Below, one piece after another: positions 34,258 through 45,741 of a stretch of 55,000 bases of DNA (the first letter of the stretch is position 1; every line of letters begins with the position of its first letter). Made by a program: the position numbers and the translations under genes. A model generated the notes under the pieces. The model saw only the letters and a list, made by a program, of their open reading frames with translations, did no database searches and had not been told where the DNA came from. The stretch comes from Trachelipus rathkii (lineage: Eukaryota; Arthropoda; Malacostraca; Isopoda; Trachelipodidae): positions 1 to 55,000 of the forward strand of contig JABUQX010057118.1 of the NCBI GenBank assembly GCA_015478945.1. The letters run 5' to 3'.

Positions 34258-35733
34258 TTGACAACGTGTAAAGCTTATCAGGTTATCCCGAAATTCATTA
34301 ATGTCAAATTATTCACAAAACGTCTCTACAATAGTAACCTGTACAAAGGGTTTCAATTTAAGTTGCTCAACAATGAAATTAGTTATAAGAAGTCTCTACC
34401 ATTACTGGAACAAGAATTTAAAAAGAAATTTACTTCACTTAGGAGAACTTTAAGTTACATCGATTTCCTCTACACTTCTAATACGATTGCTATACATACA
34501 TCTAAATATGTGAGTATTTGTAAACTTCGTCATGCAAAAAAGTTGAAATCACTCAACCTAAAATTTGATGCCAAACCTGTAGAACCAGATAAGGTAATTT
34601 TTAAATTTTCTTCTCGAATACTCTCTCTGAACGAAAAGAGACTCTTGACATTAGGCCTAAACTTTAATCTACCAAAATTTAAAATTAATTTTAACCAATA
34701 TTTTTTATCATTCGAAAAACTTATTTTGTCTCTGAAGCCTTTTGAACCTTATCAGATTGATTTTGATACGTTAACAGACAGGAGTAAACATCTGGCTTTT
34801 AAGCATTATTATAGTTTTAAAACCTTTTAAGGTTTTTCATTATTTTGATTAAAAGTCCCTTCAATTCATTAATTGAAAATTTTAAAAAATGATACCATCA
34901 TTAACCATTTGCAAACCAAAACAAAAGGGACACGGTGTCGTTCTGTTGATAGAAGAGGACTATAAAAGCAGAAAATGAATGATATTCTTCTGATATTTCA
35001 CAAATCTTAAAAAGAGTCCGATGTTTGACCTATTAGTTTATTCTCTCTATAAGTTGGAAGATAGGATAAATAGATTTCTACGAAAGCTTAGCGACCAAGG
35101 AAAATTAAGTAAGGACGCATTTAACGAAATATATTCCAGAGGATCGTCAGCAGGTGTTCTTTATGGACTGCCTAAGGTGCACAAACCCAATTTGCCATTT
35201 CGACCAATATTAGCTGCTTTTAATACCCACAACTATAAACTAGCTAAATTTTTAGTTCCCATTATTTCCTCATTTTCCACAAACGAATATACAATTCAAA
35301 AATTCATACTTCCTTTAAAGATTCTTAGAATACATACGGTGAAATGAAAATAATAACTCATGACTAGTTGTTTGACATTGAAGTCTTCTAAATATACTAG
35401 ATCCCTACTCCACGAAGTAGGAAACATTTAATTTGGAATAAAAGTCTTCGAGAAAGTAGAACGCCGTAGATAACTTTGGAGGGATTTTCAAAGCAAGAAT
35501 TTTGAAAAACATTTATTTAAATTTTAGCCACCATATGACACTTTATTTTTTTCTTTATAATAATTTATATATATTCAAACTAAGGCTGCTGTTTCGGAAG
35601 GCTCTCCAATTAGCGCCAACATTGGCTAACGTTTACTTGTGTCATTATGAATCGTTATGGTTGGAAAAAATTGTCCTTTGCATTTAAAACCTAATTTTTA
35701 TAAAGATTTATGGATGACACGTTCATCGCTATA
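34258..35733 (+). pseudogene. Penelope-like retroelement, N-terminal and reverse transcriptase region
   Basis: The first ORF (34258-34827, 190 codons) ends its middle part with VIFKFSSRILSLNEKRLLTL then GLNFNLP, the N-terminal signature of Penelope-like proteins (NLS...LS..E...L..GLNF.P). After a frame break, about 34910-35010 reads a GHGVVLLIEEDYKSR-like DKGN.VVL...DY motif. The ORF at 35021-35344 holds GVLYGLPKVHKPNLPFRPIL then FNTHNYKLAKFLVP and TNEYTIQ, the RT core typical of the group. Further on come VDNFGGI, EGSPISA-like and APTLANVYLCHYESLWLEK, and RFMDDTFIAI with the two catalytic aspartates (35704-35733). At least four frameshifts or stops occur, and the sequence runs into (TA)n right after the catalytic motif. 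No GIY-YIG endonuclease is seen, so the 3' half is missing. Confidence 0.85.
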
Positions 35734-35734
35734 T

Positions 35735-35760
35735 TATTATATATAATATATATATAGTAG

Positions 35761-35834
<74 letters not shown>

Positions 35835-35865
35835 ACTATATATATATATTATATATTATATATTA
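35735..35865. repeat. (TA)n microsatellite
   Basis: TA repeat that begins immediately after the Penelope RT catalytic motif and truncates the element. Confidence 0.95.
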
Positions 35866-35973
35866 AAGACACAATTCATCTAGGTTAAGTCTATGTTATG
35901 GCAATATAGATTTTCAATCTAGGTTAGAATCTAGGTTTACAGCATCATTGATCCCCAATATAGGTTTAAACGT

Positions 35974-36094
35974 CTCAGTTTAGTTCCCTAGTTCAAGTAT
36001 GAAATAAGTTTTGGTTAAGTATACCTAGATTTTTTACTATGTGAAATACTTTAACAAAAATCTATCATAACTGAACTAGGGGGTCTTTAACAGA
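35974..36094. mobile_element. Small palindromic MITE-like repeat, copy 2
   Basis: Left arm CTCAGTTTAGTTCCCTAGTT, right arm AACTGAACTAGGGGGTCTTT, with GGTTAAGTATACCTAGATTT between, which also occurs in copy 1 (GTTAAGTATACATAGATTTT at 33158). The two copies are about 120 bases long. Confidence 0.65.
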
Positions 36095-36428
36095 AACTTA
36101 CCCTAATATTCAATCGATGATGTTGTATACCTAGACCTAGCTTAGATTTACATGGCTGTAAATGTAGAGTTGTAGACCTAACCTAGATAGATTGATGCTG
36201 CCTCAAATAATATAATAATATATATATATATTTATATATATAATATATTATATATACTATATATATATATATATATTCTATCCATATTTGATCTAATTGT
36301 TATATTATATATATATATATAATATATATGATATGACTACCAAATGCATACTCAAATCTATCAAAAATCCAAACTCACAAAACCCACAAAAAACAAAACA
36401 TCCTCTCAACACACTTAGCAAAGATGTT
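36095..36428. other. Spacer with (TA)n tract
   Basis: TA repeats at about 36210-36330. The sequence from about 36380 may belong to the transposase pseudogene that follows, but I cannot align it. Confidence 0.6.
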
Positions 36429-37920
36429 CGGCCATTATTAATTATACTAGATGGACATTTAAGTCATACCTAAGTAATCAAAAAAACCATAGAGCTCGCC
36501 ATTAAAGAAAACATTGTAATTTTGAAGCCGCCATCACACTGCGCCGATTTGCTCCAACCTTTAGATGTGACTTGCTTTGCTTCTTTGAAAATGAGATACG
36601 ACACGGAGCTAACAAATTATGTCCACCAAAACTGTGGTAATGCACCTTTACGAAAAGACACCTTCACAAATATTTTATGCAAAGTTTGGAAATTAGGACT
36701 CTCGGCAGATAACATTAAGAGTGGGTTCAAATCAACAGGAATATTTCCTATCTGTCGAGACAAGTACGATATTATTAGGTTAGACACAATCAAACTAAAA
36801 AATTACCAAACATGGGTGGATAAAGGCCGACCTTTAACCTCTGACAACTCACCAAATTTGAAAGGCATTGGAGACAGTTGAGTGTGAAGGAAATGAAGAA
36901 AATCCAGTGATACCCAGCAAAAAATTTCTATAGGATCCCATCCATTCCTATCTTAATTAAGATAGGAATGTATAGGATCCTATAGGAATTTTTTGTTGGG
37001 TAGTACAGTTCGGTGAAGAGAAAGGCGCAGAAGGAAACTTAACTCTCTTCCACACCAATATCCAGTGGGAGGAAAAAATGTCGATATCAGAAGCAATTCA
37101 ATTACCAGTAACATCTAAGGATGTGTATCCCAATGAATGTGTGAAAAACGCACCACTTGAAGTTCTGCTTAATGAAATATACAGGCGATTTCCTAATAAA
37201 GAAGGAATCATCACACCAATACAAACACAGAAGACTATTGATGTGTTACACGCTAGAGGAAGATTGCCAGATGAAAAACCAAAATCTAGGAGAGCTCTAC
37301 ACACCAAATCAGTTGTTATTACAAATGATGACATACTGACAAGTATAAAAGAAAGAGAATTACCAAAATCTGCAAAAGGTGGAAGATAAAGAAGGCGTAA
37401 AACAAAACCCACTGAAAAATCTTGTACAAAGAGGCAAAAGAATAAACCGATTGAGGAAAGCACTTCAGATTCTGAGGAAGTTGCAATGTCAGATAGCACA
37501 AGCGAATATAGTGATGAAAAATTTAGTGATGATAATGAACACAAGAAAAATTCGATAAAAAAAAATAGAACAAAGGAAGTGTTACGTCCCCGAATAACAG
37601 ATGATTCAGAACATAAATATTATGCAGTTTACTACGAGGAGCCAATTTTAACCTACTATTGGGGAAAAGTCCAAAAGGTCTTTCGTCCTGATGCCGAGGG
37701 AGACATTTCTGAGGTTAAAATGAAATTCCTAAAGAAAAATATAATTGGCAGTGATCCTGCTGATTGGAGTTGGAAAGATACCCAAAATACAGAAGTTGTA
37801 AAAATAAATTACATCTTCTATGGCCCTGAAATTCATACCATTAGAAAAGGAATACTATATTTTAATGATGTTCAGTGCTTTAAAGAACTAAAAACCATCT
37901 TCCCCTTCCCCAATATGTAA
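36429..37920 (+). pseudogene. Pogo/Tigger-like (DDE_1) transposase, C-terminal half
   Basis: The frame at 36429 reads RPLLIILDGHLSHT, a stop, then ENIVILKPPSHCADLLQPLD. This is the second-Asp and third-acidic-residue region of DDE_1 transposases (LDGH.SH ... L.PP....LLQPLDV). It continues with TFTNILCKVWKLGLSADNI and SGFKSTGIFPICRDKY, a standard C-terminal signature. A frameshift near 36860 and a 92-bp palindromic insertion (36911-37002) follow. The frame then resumes and runs from 37003 to 37920 with a single in-frame stop at 37387-37389. The tail has a basic and acidic linker (37390-37560) and a final segment with YYAVYYEEPILTYYWGKVQK, often seen as the distal domain of such transposases. 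The N-terminal DNA-binding domain and first Asp are missing. Confidence 0.8.
36911..37002. mobile_element. 92-bp palindromic MITE inserted in the transposase pseudogene
   Basis: The two 46-base halves are mutual reverse complements with only four mismatches, centred at TTAATTAA (36953-36960). The ends are TA-CCCAGCAAAAAATTTC and GAATTTTTTGTTGGG-TA, which fits a TA target duplication. Removing it would rejoin the flanking coding frames, which shows that it landed in the transposase. Confidence 0.85.

Positions 37921-37925
<5 letters not shown>

Positions 37926-37963
<38 letters not shown>
37926..37963. repeat. Poly(A) run after the transposase stop codon
   Basis: About 38 A residues start five bases after the TAA at 37918-37920. 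It could be a retroposed 3' end or a simple A repeat. Confidence 0.8.
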
Positions 37964-37965
<2 letters not shown>

Positions 37966-38129
37966 CAAAAAAGAAAAATATTCTATTTAAAAAAGGTTAG
38001 TACTTTTATTGTATAAATTTTATTTTATTTTATTTAGGCCTATATTTCAAAATTAGTTAGTTTAAAATAATAAATTAGGTTAATATTTACAATATAATTA
38101 TTATTTTTCATAGGTACAAGCCTTTCTTT

Positions 38130-38215
38130 AGGGTAAAAAGGGTGATCACGTTTTACCTCACATTATATTACCTTTCACCCCGTGTGGGTGTAAAACGTGA
38201 ACAGAGGTATTTTGC
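38130..38215. repeat. Short inverted repeat downstream of the transposase
   Basis: TCACGTTTTACCTCACA (38146-38162) pairs with TGTGGGTGTAAAACGTGA (38183-38200), leaving a loop of about 20 bases. It may be part of the transposon end. Confidence 0.6.
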
Positions 38216-38324
38216 TCGTAACATTCATAAAAAACAATATTCATAACAAATATGCAAAATGCAAGGATTTCAAACTAAAAAATGCTGTTGCCATGCTTTT
38301 GACACGTAAGAGAAACTTATCGTA

Positions 38325-39155
<831 letters not shown>

Positions 39156-39225
<70 letters not shown>

Positions 39226-39235
39226 CTATATACTG

Positions 39236-39242
<7 letters not shown>
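39156..39242. repeat. (TA)n followed by (AG)n
   Basis: TA repeat ending in a short AG run at 39243-39265. Confidence 0.95.
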
Positions 39243-39266
<24 letters not shown>

Positions 39267-39423
39267 TCAAAATTCTTTGTTTTAAATTTCTTCGTACGAT
39301 TTCACTGGGTGAACGAAAGTTTCGTACCAGCGAATTTTCGTATTTTTCCGCTCGTACAGCAGGGTATGACTTGGCCTGGTCCTATATATTTTATGAAATA
39401 TGAAGAAAATTGCACGACTCCAC

Positions 39424-39450
39424 GACTCCGACTCCGACTCCGCAGCCCTG
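39424..39450 (-). mobile_element. hAT element terminus with GGAGTC hexamers
   Basis: Read on the minus strand from 39450: CAGGGCTGCGGAGTCGGAGT, continuing CGGAGTCG. A CAGGGCTG end followed by repeated GGAGTC is a form I associate with hAT terminal repeats. The matching other end is not visible, so the element body would lie to the left and is probably truncated. Confidence 0.5.
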
Positions 39451-39652
39451 GAAAATTTCCAAATGAATTTAATTATTATAATTGTAATTACTAAAGTAGT
39501 TGCCTTTTCTTTAAATTTATTTTATAAATCAGTTTCTTTTTCACTTTCAAATAAAATTGTAATAATTTATTTTACTTTACCATTTAAATTATTTTATTAA
39601 AAAAACTCAAAAATGAGTGGGTAGGAGCTACCTACCCCCATGTATACCACCC

Positions 39653-39655
<3 letters not shown>
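39451..39655. other. Unassigned AT-rich spacer
   Basis: No gene or repeat family recognised. Confidence 0.5.

Positions 39656-39742
<87 letters not shown>
39656..39742. repeat. (TA)n microsatellite
   Basis: TA repeat with one AATAT break. Confidence 0.97.
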
Positions 39743-39929
39743 GATATTTATTCTCATTTTCATCATTAACTTCCCCACAGATTCTTGGTGGGGCGTGAAA
39801 ACATATCAGAAACAAATAGTTAAATAGAAGAATATGATCTAAGTCAAAGAAGAAATCCCCCTCCATTCCATTAAGTGGGAGCCTGTCACAGCCATCCCCT
39901 ATATACCCTTAAGTAAGAGCTGTCACAGT

Positions 39930-40490
39930 AAAAAAAAAATCCATTCTAGGCCTTCACAAGACTGCAACGAACCCTCACTGTGGTATCTCATCAATGTAAG
40001 GTTCATCCCTTAGGCCCCATACCCCCCTCACAAAACTACGCCATTATGAGCCTTTCTTCTTGCCTCTGCCAAACACATCCTTTCCTTCAGACGATCCTTT
40101 TCTGACTCAATTAGCTTTTTCTTTTCTTCGGTCTCCCAGCCGGTCTATTACCAAGCACACTTACCACAATACATTCACATAACCACGCAACTTTCATCTT
40201 TTCCATAAGAACAACCCATCTTAATACACTCGTTTATTCTCTTATTTACGCCTCTCTTCACACCACATAACTCCCTAACACGTTCATTCCTCATTTTATC
40301 AATTCTCATAATAACTATTATATCTCTTTTTCATTCCTCTTCACTCCAGCACTCCTATATTTCACTTCACCACTCGTCTTCACCGCTTCCTTTCATATTT
40401 GTTTCAGTCAGCAAGCAATTCATTTACCCTTTCTAAACACATTCATCAGCTCTCTCCTCATCTCCATTTATTCCTCAAACATTCCATGTA
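39930..40490 (-). pseudogene. RTE-like LINE, 3' end of the reverse transcriptase ORF
   Basis: On the minus strand the frame reads MRIDKMRNERVRELCGVKRG then VNKRIN (40233-40310), the post-RT segment of RTE-like LINEs. Next comes RPAGRPKKRKK (about 40120-40147), the G(R)PKKRW motif, and then MCLAEARRKAHNGVV (about 40040-40085), near the usual C-terminus. The expected HV.RM motif between them is blurred by frameshifts. The catalytic part of RT is not in the window. Confidence 0.7.
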
Positions 40491-40559
40491 CCAATACAAT
40501 TAATAAGCTTTCGCCGAAAGGATAGATGGTCGCTTACAACGGTCACGACCATCTCTGAG

Positions 40560-40685
40560 GTATGGATTAGTATTCCTGGCAAGAGATAAATGATAGTGGG
40601 TAACTAACAAAACTACCACTATCCCTTTAGTCACCTTTTACGACACGCAGAACATACGCTATGGGAATTCTTTGTCTCCCACACA
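40560..40685 (-). repeat. Conserved GTCGTAAAAGGTGACTAAAGGG motif region
   Basis: The minus strand has GCGTGTCGTAAAAGGTGACT followed by AAAGGG at about 40630-40654, with a preceding GAATTCCCATAGCG. I associate this string with 5' regions of some arthropod non-LTR elements, but the identification is from memory. The GTCGTAAAAGGTGAC part can form a small hairpin. Confidence 0.35.
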
Positions 40686-40727
40686 CACGGATATATGAAA
40701 AAGGCGTTGTCTAACAGTAGTATTAGT

Positions 40728-40854
<127 letters not shown>

Positions 40855-40862
40855 ATATGGAG

Positions 40863-40990
40863 TTCCTGTTCGCTCAATGGGCTAAAGGTAGTCTTTTACC
40901 GTTTTAGGATAATAATTTTCCTCTCACGAGAGCGAGAGTTTTAATCTTGGTCCGGCTACCTAAACGGACACAAAAAAAAATGCTGTCAGT
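40863..40990 (+). repeat. tRNA-derived SINE candidate
   Basis: GTTCGCTCAATGGGCTAAAG resembles an A box, and about 65 bases later GAGAGTTTTAATCTTGGTCC resembles a decayed B box (GGTTCGAATCC). A C(T)CTCACGAGAGCGAG hairpin lies just before it and an A run follows (40973-40981). The B box is poor, so confidence is limited. Confidence 0.4.
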
Positions 40991-41049
40991 AAGAGATTTT
41001 CTGTAATATTTTATTTAATTACAGTTTATGACATAGTGAATTACACTAA

Positions 41050-41275
41050 TCTCAATACCCACGCATCACTAAAACCATAACCAACACACAACAGATAACT
41101 CTATTATAACAAAAATCACACACACTCATGCTTCTAGCAAAGACGGTTCGCCCATTTGGATTCGAAGCCACGTCCACGGTGGTTAGAATTTCCAAATGCG
41201 ATAAACCGAAGCAGGGCTTGCTATCAAGAAATACAGGTAACACAATTTCCACTAACCAATGAACCCACTGTGTTA
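41050..41275 (-). repeat. tRNA-derived SINE candidate, minus strand
   Basis: The minus strand reads GGGTTCATTGGTTAGTGGAA (A-box-like) and, about 90 bases later, GGCTTCGAATCCAAATGGGC, an almost perfect B box. The spacing is longer than in a tRNA, which suggests an insertion or a SINE-specific layout. The plus-strand 3' side ends near a short AAT run at 41325-41342. Confidence 0.45.
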
Positions 41276-41460
41276 GGTAATGAACCTCCCCAATCCATGG
41301 GATAGAGGTTCGGTGGCTACATATAATAATAATAAAAATAATAAGTTTTCAATGCTTTCTTTCATGAATTACAGGAATGCCAATTTATTAATTTTAATTA
41401 CATTTTAGGTAAATCCAAAATCAAATCAGCTCATGTGCCAGTAGTGATAGGATCGAAAAG

Positions 41461-42960
41461 CCGAAAAAATGTCCGAAGTACCCCAAGGTTACCTCAAATT
41501 TTTCGCAACATGTAAGAACGCATAATCTATCAGAAACTGAATACAAAGAAATATTTTATAGATGCAGAACAAGGAAACAGCCAACGTGTAAAGGCAGGAT
41601 TTGCCCTCTTCAGGCTGTGAAAATAAAGGAAGATATCCAAAGTTGGATAATCATTTAACGAGGAAACATGGGCTTTCAGTAGAGGACGAGACCTACAAAG
41701 CTTTGTGCCGTGTTCGTGGTGAACGCAAAGTTCCATCAGGCACCTCCAAACAAAGTAAAACTTACTCAGATTTTTCTCAGGAAATATGTAAAATATTTTT
41801 TACTTACTTAAACTTTTCAGACGGGGGGGTGGGGGGAAATCTAAATATATTGCCTATCAGCAAAGCTTAAAATTACGCCAAATGGTAGATGGTTAAGATG
41901 AATCAATCAAAGAAGTTTCTCAGGAAACGTGCTCCGATAATCTTCGCAAATGGGTTAACAGTTATGGTAAGCGAAACGCACCCTCAAGTGTTGTTACATA
42001 TTGTAGTGTTTGGCTTTCATTTCTGTGCTATACAACAGAGTTTACTGACGTAGGAAGGGGTCATGAACTGGTAAATTTTAAAGAAAGAGTTAGACGTTGG
42101 AAAAGAGTCTCTAGATTAAATGTATGTGAACGTAAACCAGTTCGGTTGATTGAACCTGAAGAGGTGTCAAAATTTGAAAAAAGTATCTTAGTAAAATCTA
42201 TTCTTAAGCAAATAGAGTTACTAGGTCAAAGAGATGAATCGGAGATTACGGTTGATATTCTTTTTCATTCATTAATACGTAATACTTTAACAGCCTTGAC
42301 CTATATGCGAAATGCCAACCGGTCTTGTGTAATTTATAACATGACAGTTTCAGAATTTGACAATGCTGAATACTTCCCTCAAGAAAATGGTTATTCAATA
42401 GCTGTAAGAAACCATAAAACCAAGCGCACACATGGAGATGCAATGGTGGGATTACTAAAATATCTGTATGACTTAATCAAGATATATGTTTATAAAATAA
42501 GGAAGAATTTAGTTTCAAAACTGTCAAATCCGCTTTAACCAAAGCAGAATAGCGTTTTTGTTAAGTATCAAGGGCATCTTGTAAATTCTGATGATTTAGC
42601 CAAAGGGATCAAAAGTGTGTGGAAACAAGCCGGTATTCAAACAGTAATTGGGACAAACGTAATTCGAAAAATGGCTACCACTCGCATTCATAAACGCCCC
42701 TGAACACTAACGCGTACGTGCTGAACACATGAGTCATTCACTTATAAAAGCATTCTGCTGTTGTAAGGTACATGAGAAAGGTATAGAAAGCGTAAGTTCT
42801 AAATTAATACATCAGCAAAGTCATGGCGATAGTGATGATCTAAAAGAAAATATTCTAAAGGACGGCTCTTTCCTCAACGGTGGATATTTGCTGGAATTTA
42901 TCGAGAAACGCACGAAGTTTTTTTTTATGTACTGTTCCTGATAGAACAAAGAATACTTTA
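41461..42960 (+). pseudogene. Crypton-like tyrosine recombinase with N-terminal zinc fingers
   Basis: The frame at 41461 reads KKCPKYPKVTSNFSQHVRTH then NLSETEYKEIF. After a frame change comes CENKGRYPKLDNHLTRKHGL, so two C2H2-like units of the C...C....L..HL..H form. A middle segment (about 41960-42140) reads SFLCYTTEF and GHELVNFKERVRRWKRV. The ORF at 42146-42535 contains NRSCVIYNMTVSEFDNA and YSIAVRNHKTKRTHGDA, like the R/K..KT....A....L core before the second half of YR domains. Next, about 42550-42720 reads LVNSDDLAKGIKSVWKQAGI then IRKMATTRIHKR, and 42730-42800 reads MSHSLIKAFCCCKVHEKGIE, equivalent to the H...R...H(L).HS..TA..YY block. The catalytic Tyr is not evident. Three or more frame breaks. 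Confidence 0.6.
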
Positions 42961-42999
42961 TTAGCATCTATAAAAACATAAAACCTGGCTCCATCATTA

Positions 43000-44425
43000 G
43001 CAGTGACTGTTGGCGATCGTACCAAAACATAAGTTCTCTCCTGCCGTTATTTATTTTTAGACATTTTAAACTGTAAAATCACTGCCAAAATTTTTGTTGG
43101 GATCCGAATACTTGTGAGGCCCCAACTCATTAATATTGAAGGTTATATGACGGGTGCAGCAAGCAATGAGTTGTGAGTTCAGCAGTGTTCAGAATTGAGA
43201 AAGATTGAAATAGTAAGAAACGAAAATGTCCCAAAGCCATTTATACTCACTGCGTTTCGCATTGCTTAAATTTACGCCTCACAGACGCTTCTAAAGTTCA
43301 GAATATTCGAAGGCCAGTTGGATATCAGAATGTTGTGTACATATTTTTCTTCCACAGTTGCTAGAGTGACATAAAAGTTTCTAGAATATAAATAGAACTT
43401 TATTCCTAATGAGTAGCAAGAAGATATTAGAAAAAGTTTGCGAAACTTCTCTGGTGCTAACGTCATGAATCGGTTTTATGATATTTTAAAGAGAAGATAA
43501 AACCCGATAATAACCTCAGCTTTAGAACAAATTAAAATGTAGAAGTTGGAGATCATTCGAAAAAAGCTACCTTAATTCTAAAAATATTATATTGTTTTAT
43601 GTTGGTTTCCATATTTGTTTTAAACAGACTATTAAGTAACCATACAATCTTTCAAAACGATTGCCAACGAAGTTATTGATTTGGTGAAAGCATATAATGA
43701 AGTGAATATATTTAAAGCTAAACATTAGAATTACAGCAGATTTTTGAAAAATGTCTAAACGCATCATAATCTGAGCTGGGTATTGAAATTGCTATACCAA
43801 GAAAAAAATTTCCAAAATATTAAGACCCAACATTCCTACTTCCGACCCCACAAACAGACTATTATCGCACATCTATTTTTATACTATTTTTAGACTATTG
43901 ATTTAAAATCAGCATTAGGAGAAAGGGTTTTTGTAAATCATAAAGAAATTATATCTTGCTTGCAATTTGTCATGTCGAACAGGTGTAATGTGCCATATTG
44001 AGAAGATAAAAGATTTATGTAACATGTTCTACAAAAGAGAAGGTTCTTTGAAAGGCCCAATTTGAAGTTAGTCAAAAGCAGAATGGTATATTGCAAGTTG
44101 AAATGGCATCACAGTTCACAGCACAGGATCGTTCCAAAAAAAAAGCAATAGACGGACTAGTTTCTTGTTGCAGTTCATAACATTCTAAATATTTAAATCT
44201 GTTGCAAATACTGCGAAATGTTTACCCGTCTACTGGCTTCAGTAAAAAGAAGCTTTTCAACATTCAGACATCTGAAAAACCCACTTGAGAAATACTAATG
44301 GAGGTGAAAGACTTACTGAACTGCCCTCCTCTACATACATCGAAAAATGACAAAAAAAACTGAAGATGTTATCTCGGACTTTGCTCCCTCTTCATGCCCG
44401 GCGTTTAAATCAACAATTTAGGCAA
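43000..44425 (+). pseudogene. hAT transposase, ZMYM1-like group, decayed
   Basis: From left to right with frameshifts: EGYMTGAASNEL (about 43140), like GQGYDGA; CPKAIYTHCVSHCLNLRLTD then ASKVQNIRRP (43228-43320), the C...H...H.LNL signature of ZMYM1-like hAT transposases; PTPQTDYYRTSIFILFLDY (about 43843-43900), matching the Q..YYR.S.FIP..D segment; ERVFVNHKEIISCLQFVMS (about 43923-43980); and LLASVKRSFSTFRHLKNPLE (44228-44290), the SERSFS.(L/M)R.LK.(Y/W)LR dimerisation block with Glu replaced by Lys. At least ten stops or frameshifts make it inactive. Confidence 0.85.
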
Positions 44426-44496
44426 GATAAATTTAGTAATTTATATAAAAAAAAAAAATTTAATCAAAAGAAATTAATATTGGTCCTTTTCCTACC

Positions 44497-44698
44497 AATA
44501 TATATATAGTATATATATATATATATATATATATACTAATATAATAATATATATATATATATATATATATCATATACTATATATATATTATATATATATA
44601 CTATGATTCATTCATTTCGAAAAAAAATTCTGGATACGCCACTGTATATATATATAATATATATAACTATATATATATATACCTATATAATATATATA

Positions 44699-44739
<41 letters not shown>

Positions 44740-44770
44740 AATATTTAAATGATATATATATATATATATA
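44497..44770. repeat. (TA)n tracts around the hAT terminus
   Basis: TA repeats at 44497-44610 and 44645-44770 lie on both sides of the terminal sequence at 44620-44644. Confidence 0.9.
44620..44644 (+). mobile_element. Right terminal inverted repeat of the hAT element
   Basis: The sequence ends AATTCTGGATACGCCACTG, i.e. CAGTGGCGTATCCAGAATT read inward, a typical hAT end. The next eight bases are TATATATA, which could be a target duplication but is uninformative in a TA array. The left end is not found. Confidence 0.65.
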
Positions 44771-45741
44771 TAGTTTTATGATCTGCATCTAAAATCTTCA
44801 GAATTCAAATTGGTATATTAGTGAACTTCCGTCAATTGACATAAGGATGATGGTCTCCTTTGGCAGAGGATACACCGGTTATATTATCGTCGGTCGCACC
44901 AACTCATGCAATGGTGGTGTATGCTGCTCTGATGTTTGGTCTATAGTATAACAGTGTTTTGTCCTATGTTATGTCCGAAGAATGTGTTGAAAATGTTGAA
45001 GTTGTCTGAAAAATTTTTGATGATGAAGAGAAATTGAAAACTAATGGAAATGTATAATAATCAGTCAGAAATAAATTGCTTGAATGGTTCCTCCATTGTT
45101 AATGATGATGATAAAACAGAACCTATGAAAGAAAAAAAAGAAGCTGGCAGAAGAGGAAAAGGTTAAAGAAACTTCTGCTAATTAGTTTGTAAATGCATGT
45201 TCTTCGATGTTTTTGGATGAAGAGGAAAAATTTTGTAGGAATAAGAAGAATAAAAGGAAACCAAAGATCAAAGAAATCTGAAATATCTTTAGATATTTTA
45301 TTATTTATTTTATTATTATTTTCTGTCCCCCCCTTGAATAGGGCCCTCCCCGTGGTGTAAAAAAAAAAAATTATCAAAATTTGAAGTTCAAGACTAAAAG
45401 CCCAAAAAGTTGAATTTATGCTGGGTTATTGGATACCAACCCTGCCTATACAGCTTGCTGATGAATTAGAATTACAAGAGTTTGATGGGATTTTTGCCTA
45501 CGAAGGAGCATTTGGCGATCTAATAGATGAAATTGAAGACTTTAAAAGTATAAATCGGCTAGTTATTTTTTTTTTGGTTTTTGCATTTTTCTTTTATTCT
45601 TTATTTCTATTTTACTCAAAGTTATTTAAAATTTTCATGTTTTTCCTTAGTAGTATTGCCTGCAATACTGCTTTCCTTAATATACAAATTTCTCATTAAA
45701 TAAATGAAAAACAATTAAATTTGTTTTAAAAATACTACTTT
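44771..45741. other. Unassigned stretch with a possible coding remnant
   Basis: The plus-strand ORF at 45418-45696 starts with about 45 codons of ordinary composition, including ELQEFDGIFAYEGAFGDLID and EIEDFKSINR, then turns into a Phe/Leu-rich stretch typical of T-rich non-coding DNA. Acidic/Lys-rich open segments lie at about 44990-45140. It might be a decayed gene or element end. I do not recognise it. Confidence 0.3.

Noticed and set aside
33992..34264. 90-codon poly-Leu/Ile ORF on the minus strand
   Set aside because: Translation of an (AAT)n tract.
37098..37544. 148-codon minus-strand ORF and other ORFs overlapping the transposase tail
   Set aside because: Shadow of the plus-strand transposase-derived frame, which has recognisable motifs.
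45418..45699. Possible small membrane protein (hydrophobic C-terminal half)
   Set aside because: The Phe/Leu run comes from T-rich sequence. Only the first ~45 codons look protein-like, and they are unassigned.
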